Shown: positions 15,354 through 22,784, counted from the first letter of the stretch. The stretch: DNA of 27,183 nt from JBBRYW01 sp038253945 (GCA_038253945.1 JBBSGR010000024.1:1-27183), one strand, 5' to 3'. Notes: generated by a model not told the origin, from the sequence alone. Numbers and translations are program-made.

Positions 15354-16549
15354 CGGTCGATCCGTACTGGAACGACTGGCTCGATTTCCTGCTCCGCTGG
15401 CTCCACGTGGTCGCCGGCATCGTCTGGATCGGCACCTCCTTCTACTTCGTCGCTCTCGACAGCCACCTGCAGCCTCCGAAGAGCCGCCTCGACGTCGACG
15501 AGGGCGTCGGCGGCGAGAGCTGGGAGATCCACGGCGGCGGCTTCTACCGCATCCAGAAGTTCCGTGTGGCTCCTGCGGAGCTCCCCGAGCCCCTGCACTG
15601 GTTCAAGTGGGAGGCCTACACGACCTGGCTGTCCGGCTTCGCCCTCCTCGTCACGCTCTACTACCTGCACGCGGACGTCTACCTCGTCGATTCGGGCGTT
15701 GCCGACCTGAGCACCCGCCAGGCGGTCGGTATCAGCGTCGTGCTGCTCGTCGTCGCCTGGCTCGTCTACGACGCTCTCTGCCGGCTCCTGCGGAATGAGC
15801 TGATTCTCGCGACGGCGCTCGTGGCTGGCGTCGCTCTGGCCACCTTCGGTGTCAGCAACCTGTTCGGCGGCCGCGGCACCTACATCCAGATCGGCGCGAT
15901 GCTGGGCACGATCATGGCCGGCAACGTCCTGCTCGTGATCATTCCCGGCCACTGGGACCTGATCCGCGCGAAGGAGGCGGGCCACGATCCCGATCCGGCG
16001 CCCGGCCTGCGCGGCAAGCAGCGCTCGATTCACAACAACTACCTCACGCTACCGGTCGTGGTGGCCATGATCTCGAACCACTTCTCGGTCGCCTACGGGC
16101 ACGCGCACGCGTGGGCCATCCTGGTCGCGCTGATGCTGGTCGGCGCCTGGGTGCGACACTTCTTCAACCTCCGCCATCAGGGACGAGATGTCTGGGCGAT
16201 CCCCGTCACGGCCGGCGTCGCCGTCGCGGCCCTCGCGGTTGCCATCAGGCCGGGCGGGTCGGCCGCTCCAGCGGGCCGCCGGACGCAGGCCCAGGTTGCC
16301 TTCACGCGCGTGCGCCAGATCGTCACCGCCCGCTGCGTGCCGTGCCACTCCGCCCACCCGTCGAGCAGCGCGTTCGAGACGGCGCCGAAGGGGATCATGC
16401 TCGACACCTCGAGGGAGATCCGAAGCCAGGCCGACCTGATCGAGCAGCAGGCCGTCCGGTCTCACGCGATGCCGCTGGGCAACGCAACAGGCATGACCCA
16501 GGAGGAGCGCGATCTCCTGGGCGCCTGGGTCGACCAGGGGGCCAGGTAG
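15338..16549 (+). CDS. puuD: Membrane urate oxidase with C-terminal cytochrome c domain (PuuD type)
   Basis: 403 residues. About eight membrane helices make up the DUF989/PuuD part, starting WNDWLDFLLRWLHVVAGIVW and including GTSFYFVALD, NHFSVAYGH and RHFFNLRHQGRDVW. After about residue 310 comes a cytochrome c module: CVPCH at 333-337 for covalent heme and Met378 (HAMPLGN) as likely axial ligand. PuuD-type enzymes oxidise urate and send the electrons into the cytochrome/respiratory chain instead of releasing H2O2. The GTG start at 15338 has GAGGGA just upstream and overlaps the OHCU decarboxylase end. The position between HIU hydrolase, OHCU decarboxylase and allantoate genes strongly supports the role. 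The longer frame upstream is a shadow of the preceding genes. Confidence 0.92.
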   Translation: MAHVLAVDPYWNDWLDFLLRWLHVVAGIVWIGTSFYFVALDSHLQPPKSRLDVDEGVGGESWEIHGGGFYRIQKFRVAPAELPEPLHWFKWEAYTTWLSGFALLVTLYYLHADVYLVDSGVADLSTRQAVGISVVLLVVAWLVYDALCRLLRNELILATALVAGVALATFGVSNLFGGRGTYIQIGAMLGTIMAGNVLLVIIPGHWDLIRAKEAGHDPDPAPGLRGKQRSIHNNYLTLPVVVAMISNHFSVAYGHAHAWAILVALMLVGAWVRHFFNLRHQGRDVWAIPVTAGVAVAALAVAIRPGGSAAPAGRRTQAQVAFTRVRQIVTARCVPCHSAHPSSSAFETAPKGIMLDTSREIRSQADLIEQQAVRSHAMPLGNATGMTQEERDLLGAWVDQGAR

Positions 16550-16558
16550 CGTTTGCAC

Positions 16559-16966
16559 ATGCTCGAGATCGTGGTCGCGGGCTTCCGCTTCTCCGCCCGA
16601 CTCGAGGACGAGGCGGCACCGCAGACGTGCGCCGCGTTTCGCCGGATGCTGCCGCTACAGAGCCAGCTGATCCAGGCCCGCTGGAGCGGCGAGTCGGCGT
16701 GGATCCCGTTCGGGGAGCTCGACGTGGGCATCGGGCCGGAGAACGCGACGAGCTACCCGGCGGCGGGCGAGATCCTGCTCTACCCGGGTGGGCTCAGCGA
16801 GACCGAGATCTTGTTCCCGTACGGGGCTACCTGCTTCGCGAGCAAGGTGGGCCAGCTCGCGGGAAACCACTTCGCGACGATCGAGCACGGGCGCGAGCAG
16901 CTCACGGGGCTCGGCCACCGCGTGCTCTGGCAAGGTGCACAGGAGATTCTCTTTACCGAGCGCTGA
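16559..16966 (+). CDS. DUF3830 family protein, likely purine/ureide-related
   Basis: 135 residues, soluble, with the DUF3830 pattern: an N-terminal strand LEIVVAGFRFSARLEDEAAP, then CAAFRRMLPL, ARWSGESAWIPFG, NATSYPAAGEILLYPGG and FASKVGQLAGNHFATI. Members are small, predicted cyclophilin-like beta-barrels often seen near hydantoin or ureide genes; their activity is not established. It follows PuuD by 9 nt and closes the urate operon, and its stop overlaps the allantoate amidohydrolase stop by 14 nt. ATG 16559 is preferred; TTG 16553 two codons upstream is possible. With no allantoinase or allantoin racemase in the window, one can speculate it acts on allantoin, but nothing in the sequence proves this. 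Confidence 0.8.
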   Translation: MLEIVVAGFRFSARLEDEAAPQTCAAFRRMLPLQSQLIQARWSGESAWIPFGELDVGIGPENATSYPAAGEILLYPGGLSETEILFPYGATCFASKVGQLAGNHFATIEHGREQLTGLGHRVLWQGAQEILFTER

Positions 16967-18140
16967 GGGCTCGGAGCGTCTCCGTCAGGACGTCGACGGC
17001 GACCGAGATGTCGGCTGCGGAGCTGCGCTCGCGCGGCGAATGACTGACACCTCCTGCGAGGCTACGCACGAAAAGCATCGCGGTCGGCACGCCGGCCGAC
17101 GCCAGGATCGCCGCGTCGTGCCCGGCGCCGGACGGCAGCTCGACGAGCGGCACACCGCACCACACGCCCGCGTTCCGCAGCGCCGCGAGCGGAGCGCCGG
17201 ACATCACGACGTCGTCGCGCGTCGGCGCGTCGTCCGCGCCGAGCGCCCGGAGTAGGGCATCGAGCCGCCCGCGATCCGGGGCGCGCACGTCGACGGTCAG
17301 CCGGACCGACTCCGGAATGACGTTGACGGCGCCGGGGTGAACGTCGAGCTCCCCGACGGTCGCGACAGCGCCGGCGACCGCCTCCGCGGCGGCACGAACG
17401 CGGAGAACGTACTCGGCCGCCCGGCAGAGAGCGTCGTCCCGAGCCTCCATGGGCGTTGTGCCCGCGTGGCCTGTCGAGCCGCGGAACTCGCGGGCGAAGC
17501 GCGCCATCGCGACGATTCCGGTCACCAAGCCGAGCGCAGCGCCGCGGCGCTCCAGGACGGGGCCCTGCTCGATGTGAAGCTCGACGAAGGCGGCCGGACG
17601 CGGCTCGAGCCAGCCGCCATGGGGTGGCGGCTCGAGCCCCAGCTGGGCGACCGCCTCCCGGACCCGGGTGCCGTCGCGATCCCGGGCTTCCAGCTCGTCC
17701 GGATCGAGCTGCCCGCAAAGCGCGCGGCTGCCGAAGAAGCCGCGTCCGAACCGCACGCCCTCCTCGTCGCGAAAGGCCACGACGGCGAGCGATCGTTCGA
17801 GCGGCTCGTCGCGAAGGCGTTCCACGGCCTCGAGCCCGGCGACGACGCCGAGTGCCCCATCGAACCGCCCGCCCATCGGGACGCTGTCGAGATGAGACCC
17901 GGTCCAGACCTCGGCGAGCTCGGGCCGCCCGCCGCCGAGGCGCCCGACCAGGTTGCCCGCTGGATCCCAGCTCACCTCGAGCGATGCGTCCCGCATCCAG
18001 TCTGCGACGAGCTCGCAGGCGAGCTGCTCCTCGGGGCCCAGCCCGAGGCGGTTTGCGCCCTCCCCGCCTCCGATCGCGGAGAGCGCATCCAAGCGTGCCA
18101 TGAGGCGCTGCAGATTCATGGCATCGGGCGTGGCCGTCAT
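16953..18140 (-). CDS. allC: Allantoate amidohydrolase-like M20 zinc hydrolase
   Basis: 395 residues of the M20 amidase/carbamoylase group. Metal and substrate motifs in order are TGSHLDSVPMGGRFDGALGV, FRDEEGVRFG, FVELHIEQGPVLE, GSTGHAGTTPMEAR, LPSGAGHDAAIL and GGVSHSPRE, supplying the expected His, Asp, Glu, His and His dinuclear-metal ligands. Relatives are allantoate amidohydrolase, ureidoglycolate hydrolase (UAH) and N-carbamoyl-L-amino-acid hydrolase, which differ in few residues. Context with urate genes favours allantoate. It is transcribed towards the urate operon and overlaps the DUF3830 end by 14 nt. GGAG lies 11 nt before ATG 18140; ATG 18119 is another possible start. Confidence 0.85.
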   Translation of the reverse strand: MTATPDAMNLQRLMARLDALSAIGGGEGANRLGLGPEEQLACELVADWMRDASLEVSWDPAGNLVGRLGGGRPELAEVWTGSHLDSVPMGGRFDGALGVVAGLEAVERLRDEPLERSLAVVAFRDEEGVRFGRGFFGSRALCGQLDPDELEARDRDGTRVREAVAQLGLEPPPHGGWLEPRPAAFVELHIEQGPVLERRGAALGLVTGIVAMARFAREFRGSTGHAGTTPMEARDDALCRAAEYVLRVRAAAEAVAGAVATVGELDVHPGAVNVIPESVRLTVDVRAPDRGRLDALLRALGADDAPTRDDVVMSGAPLAALRNAGVWCGVPLVELPSGAGHDAAILASAGVPTAMLFVRSLAGGVSHSPRERSSAADISVAVDVLTETLRALSAR

Positions 18141-18208
18141 GCCGGCATTGTCTCCAAAGGGCAGAGTCGGACGCAGGGGACGGCGCCCGTTTGCAGCACT
18201 TTTCTTTT

Positions 18209-18290
18209 GCTAGTATCGAGCGTACCGCGCCCGACACGCCGCGCGGGTACTAGCCTCTCCTTGGGAAGCCAGCGTGGCGGGCGCGGCTTC
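18209..18290 (+). repeat. Tandem inverted repeats in a 269-nt intergenic region
   Basis: The gap 18141-18409 holds no convincing gene. Within it, GCTAGTA (18209-18215) pairs with TACTAGC (18248-18254), enclosing GTACCGCGC (18222-18230) against GCGCGGGTAC (18241-18250, one bulge). Because the two stems share 18248-18250, they are partly exclusive. A second stem, GAAGCC (18265-18270) with GGCTTC (18285-18290), follows and is trailed by a pyrimidine-rich stretch (TTCCGTTCTCATCTTTCC). This could be a small structured RNA ending in a weak terminator, or simply terminators for the flanking minus-strand genes. I do not recognise a known RNA family. Confidence 0.4.
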
Positions 18291-18409
18291 TTCCGTTCTC
18301 ATCTTTCCCATTCCGGGTGGTATCGCTCCCTGGTCGCCGCGCACGTGGCTCACCTCGGATGGCTGATCTGGAGCTGGTGCGCCGTGCCGGGGGCGGCGTG
18401 AATCCCCGA

Positions 18410-18604
18410 TCAATCTCTACGTCGCTTGAAGACGAGAAGGTGGCCGTCCCGCGCCCCTCGCAGGTCAGCGTCGAGGTTGAGCGAGACAAGCTCCCAGCCG
18501 TCGTCGCCGTGCTTCTTGAGCACGTCGTCGAGATCCTCGACGCGCAACTTGTCACGACCGACGAGTGACGTGAGGATCTCGGTCTTGTACTCGAATGGCG
18601 TCAT
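18410..18604 (-). CDS. DUF4177 family small protein
   Basis: 64 residues. It starts MTPFEYKTEILTS and contains DLDDVLKKHGDDGWELVSLN and GHLLVFKR, the standard layout of DUF4177: a beta strand with FEYK, a helix region, then GWELV and a final strand. Function is unknown; cytoplasmic. A strong ribosome binding site (AAAGGAG) sits 6 nt before ATG 18604. The start overlaps, as ATGA, the end of a coding-like fragment upstream, which suggests it was the second cistron of a small operon. Confidence 0.85.
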   Translation of the reverse strand: MTPFEYKTEILTSLVGRDKLRVEDLDDVLKKHGDDGWELVSLNLDADLRGARDGHLLVFKRRRD

Positions 18605-18768
18605 CGCTGCTCCTTTGTGTTCAAGTCGCTGGAGACCTCCGCCCGAAGCTCCTTGCGGTACGCCAGCACACGAGCACACCGCGCGGGGTTCGGACCGCGG
18701 AAGTACTGGCGATGAGCGTCCTCTGTCGATAATCGGGCTGTGAGAATCCTAACCAGCAGCCGCCGCGG
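18601..18768 (-). pseudogene. Coding-like fragment upstream of DUF4177, no start codon visible
   Basis: An open frame of about 55 codons runs from just after an in-frame TGA (18771-18769) to a TGA at 18603-18601 that overlaps the DUF4177 start as ATGA. It reads STEDAHRQYFRGPNPARCA, then RVLAYRKELRAEVSSDLN, a protein-like composition with about three quarters of codons ending in G or C. It contains no ATG, GTG or TTG start. It may be the remnant 3' end of a lost gene, a short gene starting at CTG, or chance. The family is not recognised. The rest of the gap up to 18905 shows only the VOC promoter. Confidence 0.3.
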
Positions 18769-18892
18769 TCAAGATATGGGTATCGCTTTGCCTTGCTGCT
18801 CGATGGCTCCGGCTCGGGAAAAGTCGACGAGCGCACCGCGGTGCCACTGACGCGTGCTTCGTGTGTAGGCGATGGTGGCAGGCAGCTCCCGA

Positions 18893-18906
18893 TAGCTTCT
18901 CGGGTG
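18893..18906 (+). promoter_or_regulatory. Candidate leaderless promoter of the VOC gene
   Basis: TAGCTT at 18893-18898 fits TANNNT and lies 7 nt before GTG 18906. No Shine-Dalgarno sequence precedes the GTG, so a transcript starting at or beside the start codon is expected. Confidence 0.4.
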
Positions 18907-19334
18907 TGAGCCTTCCAACGCGGATTAGCTCCGTCACGCTTGCCTGCCGCGACATCGGGCGGATGGCCGCGTTCTATCGTCAGTTCGAATGGCCGGAGGC
19001 GCCGTCGAGCGTGCCCGAGCACGCCGTCTTCCAATGCACAAACGGTGTCGTTCTCGGCTTGTTTTCCGCGACGCAGTACGAGCCCCAGTTCGGGGAAGTA
19101 GCCAGCGAGTTCCGCGGCTTCACCCTCGCGATCAACTGCGACGACGCGACGGCCGTCTTCCGAGCACACGAAGAGGTGAGTGAGTTCGACGACGTCCGGG
19201 AATTGGACGACCAGCCTCAGCAATCCGGTTGGGGATGCGGTTTCAGCTTCCGCGACCCGGAGGGCAATGTCTGGGACGTCGCCTGGAAAGCCGGTTCGGA
19301 GTTCGATGACCGGGGCGGATTCATCTACCCCTGA
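18906..19334 (+). CDS. VOC superfamily (glyoxalase/dioxygenase-like) protein
   Basis: 142 residues in the two-module vicinal oxygen chelate fold. The first module begins ISSVTLACRDIGRMAAFYRQ, and the end has FRDPEGNVWDVAWK, where the Glu is the usual metal ligand. The His normally seen at the first strand (HVTL) is replaced (SVTL), so metal binding may be incomplete and the protein may be a binding or resistance-type member, not a classical glyoxalase. GTG 18906 fits the family N-terminus; a GTG one codon-shift away at 18904 is out of frame. It is monocistronic, convergent with tRNA-Asn. The substrate is unknown. Confidence 0.8.
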   Translation: MSLPTRISSVTLACRDIGRMAAFYRQFEWPEAPSSVPEHAVFQCTNGVVLGLFSATQYEPQFGEVASEFRGFTLAINCDDATAVFRAHEEVSEFDDVRELDDQPQQSGWGCGFSFRDPEGNVWDVAWKAGSEFDDRGGFIYP

Positions 19335-19335
19335 G

Positions 19336-19354
19336 CCGATCAGCGGGGGATCGG
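19336..19354. terminator. Hairpin between VOC gene and tRNA-Asn
   Basis: CCGATC (19336-19341) pairs with GATCGG (19349-19354) around a 7-nt loop, starting two bases after the VOC stop. There is no T-run. Its location suggests a transcript-end structure for the VOC gene. Confidence 0.35.
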
Positions 19355-19413
19355 ATGGCACCCTTTGGCGGTTTCCCGGCGCCGTACGACCAATTACGTC
19401 GAAGGCGACCAGA

Positions 19414-19486
19414 CTCCCCGGGTTGGACTCGAACCAACAACCCTCCGGTTAACAGCCGGATGCTCTGCCAATTGAGCTACCGGGGA
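19414..19486 (-). tRNA. tRNA-Asn (anticodon GTT)
   Basis: 73 nt on the minus strand. The acceptor TCCCCGG pairs with CCGGGGA, with discriminator G at 19414 as expected for Asn. The D-arm is TAGCTCAATTGGCAGAGC, the anticodon loop CTGTTAA gives GTT, and the T-loop is GTTGG-TTCGAGT-CCAAC. No CCA is encoded. It starts 44 nt downstream of the dnaG stop on the same strand and could be part of that transcript or have its own promoter. Confidence 0.96.
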
Positions 19487-19530
19487 ACGGCAGCAGCCGG
19501 ACGGAGATTGTAGCGGCGGCCCTCCGCCGC

Positions 19531-21177
19531 TCAGGCGAACTCACGAATGGCGGTCCGGATGCGCGCGAGAGCCTGCTGGAGGTCGGGGAGCCGAGCCTCC
19601 TCGGCGGTCTCGAGCTGCCGCTTTAGCTGACGCGCTCTGAGCTGCAGCAAGAGCTGTTCCCCCGTCTTCTCGTCGATCGCATCCCTCTCGGCGCGCGCAT
19701 CGAGCTCGGCGAGCAGCCTCACGAGCTCCTCGTCGGCCGGCGCAGCCGCCTGCAGGAGATGCGTGGCGGCACGCCGGTGGAGCTCGACGTCGAAGTGCTC
19801 TGGCCCGAGCTCGGCCAGCAGGGGAAGCAACTGCGTGTTCGCGACGCAAGCCGCGAGCGCCCCACGCTCGAGACGCTCGCCGGCGTCGAGCAGGCGCGCA
19901 CTTACACTGCCGGTGCTGGCCCGCCGCCGTGGGAGAAGCCCCCCCAGCGTGTCGCGCGGGAGATCCAGCCGGTCGGCGATCAGCTTGAGCGCGTCGGAGA
20001 GCTCGGGCGAGTCCTCCGCGCGGCTCAGGAGCTCCCGCACACGTACGAACGCTTCGTGACGATCGGGCGCGCGCTCGAGCTCGAGCCGGACGCGGTAGGG
20101 GAGGTAGGTCTCAGAACCGCGAAGGCGTTCCTCGAACCCATCGGCCGCGTCCGCGGGGTCGAGGCCGCTCGGGAGCACGAGGACGCGCACGTCGAGCCCC
20201 TGTGCATTCGCGAGCTCCATGCCGCGCAACGTCGCGGCCTCACCGGCGGCGTCCCCGTCGAAGCAGAGGAAGAGATGCCGCGTGAGGCGGGAGAGCTCGC
20301 GCAGCTGGCGCTCGGTCAGCGCGGTGCCCATCGACGCCACGACGGGCGCGATTCCCGCCTGGCGCAGCGCCAGGACGTCGGTGTTTCCCTCCACGACGAT
20401 CGCCCGCTCCTCCTTCGAGATGGCGCTGCGGGCGCGGTCGAGGCCGTAGAGCACGTCGCCCTTCCGGAAGAGCTCGCCCTCGGGCGAGTTGACGTACTTC
20501 GCCTTCAAAGGGTCGTCCTCGCTGAGCTTGCGAGCCTGGAAACCGAGCACACGGCCGCGGCCGTCCGTCAGCGGGAAGAGCAGGCGGCCGAAGAAGTAGT
20601 CGCTGCCGCGCCGGTTCAAGAGGCCGGCCGCCAGCAGCTCGTCGCCGCTGAATCCCTTCTCCCGCGCCTTGCGAACCAGGGTCTGGCCTCCGGGCGCGAG
20701 GCCCAGCCGGTACTCGCGGCAGATCTCCTCGCCCAGTCCGCGCCCGGCCAGGTACTCGCGCGCAGAGGCCCCGGGTGCCGATTCCCAGAGGTGGCGCTCG
20801 TAGAACGCGGTCGCCTGCTCGAGCAGCGCATACAGCCGCTCGCGCCGCCGCCGCCGATCGTCCTGTCCGGGGGATGATTCCTCGTACTCGAGCGGTACGT
20901 TGAACCGGTCGGCGAGCCACTCGATCGCGCCCACGAAGTCGAGGTTCTCGGTCTCTCGCACGAAGGTGATCGCATCGCCGCCGACGCCGCAGCCGAAGCA
21001 GTAGTACGTGCCCCGATCAGGGCTGACGGAGAAGCTCGGGGTGCGTTCGTCGTGGAACGGGCAACGGCCCGTGTAGCGAGAGCCCGACTTCCGCAGCGTG
21101 GTCCGGGCCGAGACGAGGTCGACGATGCTCACCGCCGACCGAACGGCGTCGACTGACGGGTCCTTGATCCGCGCCAC
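19531..21177 (-). CDS. dnaG: DNA primase
   Basis: 548 residues. It synthesises RNA primers at the replication fork. The N-terminal CHC2 zinc finger is complete: Cys39 and His42 (GRCPFHDERTPSF) with Cys60 and Cys63 (YYCFGCGVGGD). The catalytic core follows, with FFGRLLFPLTDGRGRVLGF, and the Toprim domain has IVVEGNTDVLAL (Glu) and LFLCFDGDAAGE (DxD). The C-terminal region is shorter and less conserved, as usual for the helicase-binding domain, and the protein is slightly shorter than many DnaG (580-630). GTG 21177 shares a base with the dgt stop (TAGTG), so translation is coupled. The rpoD sigma gene that often follows dnaG is absent here. Confidence 0.95.
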   Translation of the reverse strand: MARIKDPSVDAVRSAVSIVDLVSARTTLRKSGSRYTGRCPFHDERTPSFSVSPDRGTYYCFGCGVGGDAITFVRETENLDFVGAIEWLADRFNVPLEYEESSPGQDDRRRRRERLYALLEQATAFYERHLWESAPGASAREYLAGRGLGEEICREYRLGLAPGGQTLVRKAREKGFSGDELLAAGLLNRRGSDYFFGRLLFPLTDGRGRVLGFQARKLSEDDPLKAKYVNSPEGELFRKGDVLYGLDRARSAISKEERAIVVEGNTDVLALRQAGIAPVVASMGTALTERQLRELSRLTRHLFLCFDGDAAGEAATLRGMELANAQGLDVRVLVLPSGLDPADAADGFEERLRGSETYLPYRVRLELERAPDRHEAFVRVRELLSRAEDSPELSDALKLIADRLDLPRDTLGGLLPRRRASTGSVSARLLDAGERLERGALAACVANTQLLPLLAELGPEHFDVELHRRAATHLLQAAAPADEELVRLLAELDARAERDAIDEKTGEQLLLQLRARQLKRQLETAEEARLPDLQQALARIRTAIREFA

Positions 21178-22136
21178 TAGCCGGGCAGCCGCTGGGCGTA
21201 GGCGAGCGCGTAGCGGTCGGTCATTCCCGCGACGAAGTCGACGAGCTCGTCGACCGGCCGGCCCTCCGAGACGAGGTGGCTGACGATCACGTGAATCACG
21301 CTGCGGGCGCGCTCGTGCTCCGCTCTCGTGTGCGGCCCCAGGTACACGTGCTCGAACATGAAGGTGCGGAGCGCGAGCATTGCGGCTCCGATCTCCTCGC
21401 TCTGCAGGATGCCTCCCTCACGCTCGGAGGTCTCGACGAGATCGTGGACGAGGCGGTCGATGCGGCGCGAGCCCGTATCGCCCAGGAGGTCGATCTGCTC
21501 GAGCGGCAACTCGTCGACGCCCAGCAAACCGAAGCGGATCGCGTCGTCGATGTCGTGGTTGATGTACGCGACACGATCGACGATTCGCACGATTCTGCCC
21601 TCGAGAGTCTCCGGCTCGACGGCGCCCGTGTGCTTGAGAATCCCGTCGCGAACCTCGGCCGTCAGGTTGAGCCGCTCCGCAATGCGAAGCGATTGCTCGT
21701 TGTGCCGGAAGCTTCGCCCGAAAGCGGCCTTGATGCACTCGTCGAGCGCCTCCTCGCCGGCGTGGCCGAACGGCGTATGGCCCGTGTCGTGTCCGAGCCC
21801 GATCGCCTCGGTCAAGTCCTCGTTTAGCCGGAGAGCGCGCGCCACGCCGCGGGCGATCGCGGTCGTCTCGAGCGTATGCGTCATCCGCGTGCGGTAGTGG
21901 TCACCTGCCGGGTCGATGAACACCTGGGTCTTACCCTTCAGGCGGCGGAAGGGCTTCGAGTGCAGCAGGCGGTCTCTGTCGCGCTGGAACGGCGTTCGAA
22001 GGCGACATTCGGACTCGGCACGCAGCCGTCCACGCGTCTCGTAGGAGCGCATCGCGAGCGGCGCAAGCCAGCTCTCCTCTTGCTCTCGTACTCGCGTCTC
22101 GAAGAGATCGGCAACCGTTCCGGCCAGCTCGGGCAT
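21177..22136 (-). CDS. dgt: Deoxyguanosinetriphosphate triphosphohydrolase-like HD protein
   Basis: 319 residues. Dgt-like enzymes hydrolyse dNTPs to deoxynucleoside and triphosphate. The HD-domain metal ligands are His87 (MTHTLETTAIARG), His116-Asp117 (GLGHDTGHTPFGH) and a later Asp (RIVDRVAYINHDIDDA). The lead-in RTPFQRDRDRLLHSKPFRRL and KGKTQVF are also diagnostic. A dgt-dnaG pair is common in actinobacteria. ATG 22136 is chosen; a GTG one codon upstream (22139) is equally possible. It is 10 nt downstream of the broken methyltransferase gene and overlaps dnaG by one base. Confidence 0.93.
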   Translation of the reverse strand: MPELAGTVADLFETRVREQEESWLAPLAMRSYETRGRLRAESECRLRTPFQRDRDRLLHSKPFRRLKGKTQVFIDPAGDHYRTRMTHTLETTAIARGVARALRLNEDLTEAIGLGHDTGHTPFGHAGEEALDECIKAAFGRSFRHNEQSLRIAERLNLTAEVRDGILKHTGAVEPETLEGRIVRIVDRVAYINHDIDDAIRFGLLGVDELPLEQIDLLGDTGSRRIDRLVHDLVETSEREGGILQSEEIGAAMLALRTFMFEHVYLGPHTRAEHERARSVIHVIVSHLVSEGRPVDELVDFVAGMTDRYALAYAQRLPG

Positions 22137-22146
22137 CACGTCCAGC

Positions 22147-22784
22147 CTAGCCTTCGGGGCGGCGCTTCCTTCCTGCGCCGGAGAGCGCACGCGAACGCCG
22201 GAAGCTTGTCTCGGGAGAGGTGCCGTACGTCGTTCGGATTGCTGATTGGAGCTGAAACCAAGGATCTGTCGCGACGCGGATCTGCTCCAAAGTGATCCTG
22301 GGCCACCCTTTCTCGAGCGCTGCTTCCGCGTCTTGCAGCGTCTCGGCTGCCCCCGAAACATCGAGCCAAAGCCCGCCGGGTCGAGCGAGATCAGCCATGG
22401 CGGCTGCGAAGGCGGAACGCCCCGCCGTTGATGTGAACGTGTGAAAGACGCCACGGTCGAGTGCCGCATCGACGCAGGGCAGTCGCGCGCGATTTTGCAC
22501 GACGTCGCAAACGTGCAAATCGAGCACGACGCCCTCCGCAACAGCCTTCGAGCGTAGCTCCCGCATCGCCGTGGCCGACACGTCGCAGGCGCTCACGCGA
22601 TGGCCGCGCTTCGCGAGCCACAGGGCATTGGCGCCGAGACCGGCCCAACTTCAAGGATCGACCGACCTGGCGACAGATTCTCGCGGACGAGGTCTGCCAC
22701 GCCGGGGGCGACGTCTTGGTCTTCCCACGGCGTGTCGACCTGCCGGAAGCGTGCTTCCCAGTCCCGGGTAAGTTGCGGATACAT
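22147..22784 (-). pseudogene. Class I SAM-dependent methyltransferase, frameshifted
   Basis: Two adjacent frames together make one methyltransferase of about 212 residues. The N-terminal part starts at ATG 22784 (MYPQLTRDWEARFRQVDTPW) and runs to the SAM motif I start SILEVG near 22644. The continuation, GLGANALWLAKRGHRVSACD, is in another frame from about 22641 and runs to TAG 22147, passing LDLHVCDV and ARPGGLWLDVSG. Restoring a single base in the short G/C run at 22640-22643 would read ILEVGPGLGANA without a break. It is therefore either a recent 1-nt deletion or a sequencing or assembly error. The ATG overlaps the SDR stop by one base (TGATG), and dgt follows after 10 nt. The substrate is unknown. 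Confidence 0.8.

Noticed and set aside
17062..18237. 391-codon minus-strand frame and 354-codon plus-strand frame over the AllC-like gene
   Set aside because: Both are shadows; only the 395-residue frame carries the M20 metal-binding motifs.
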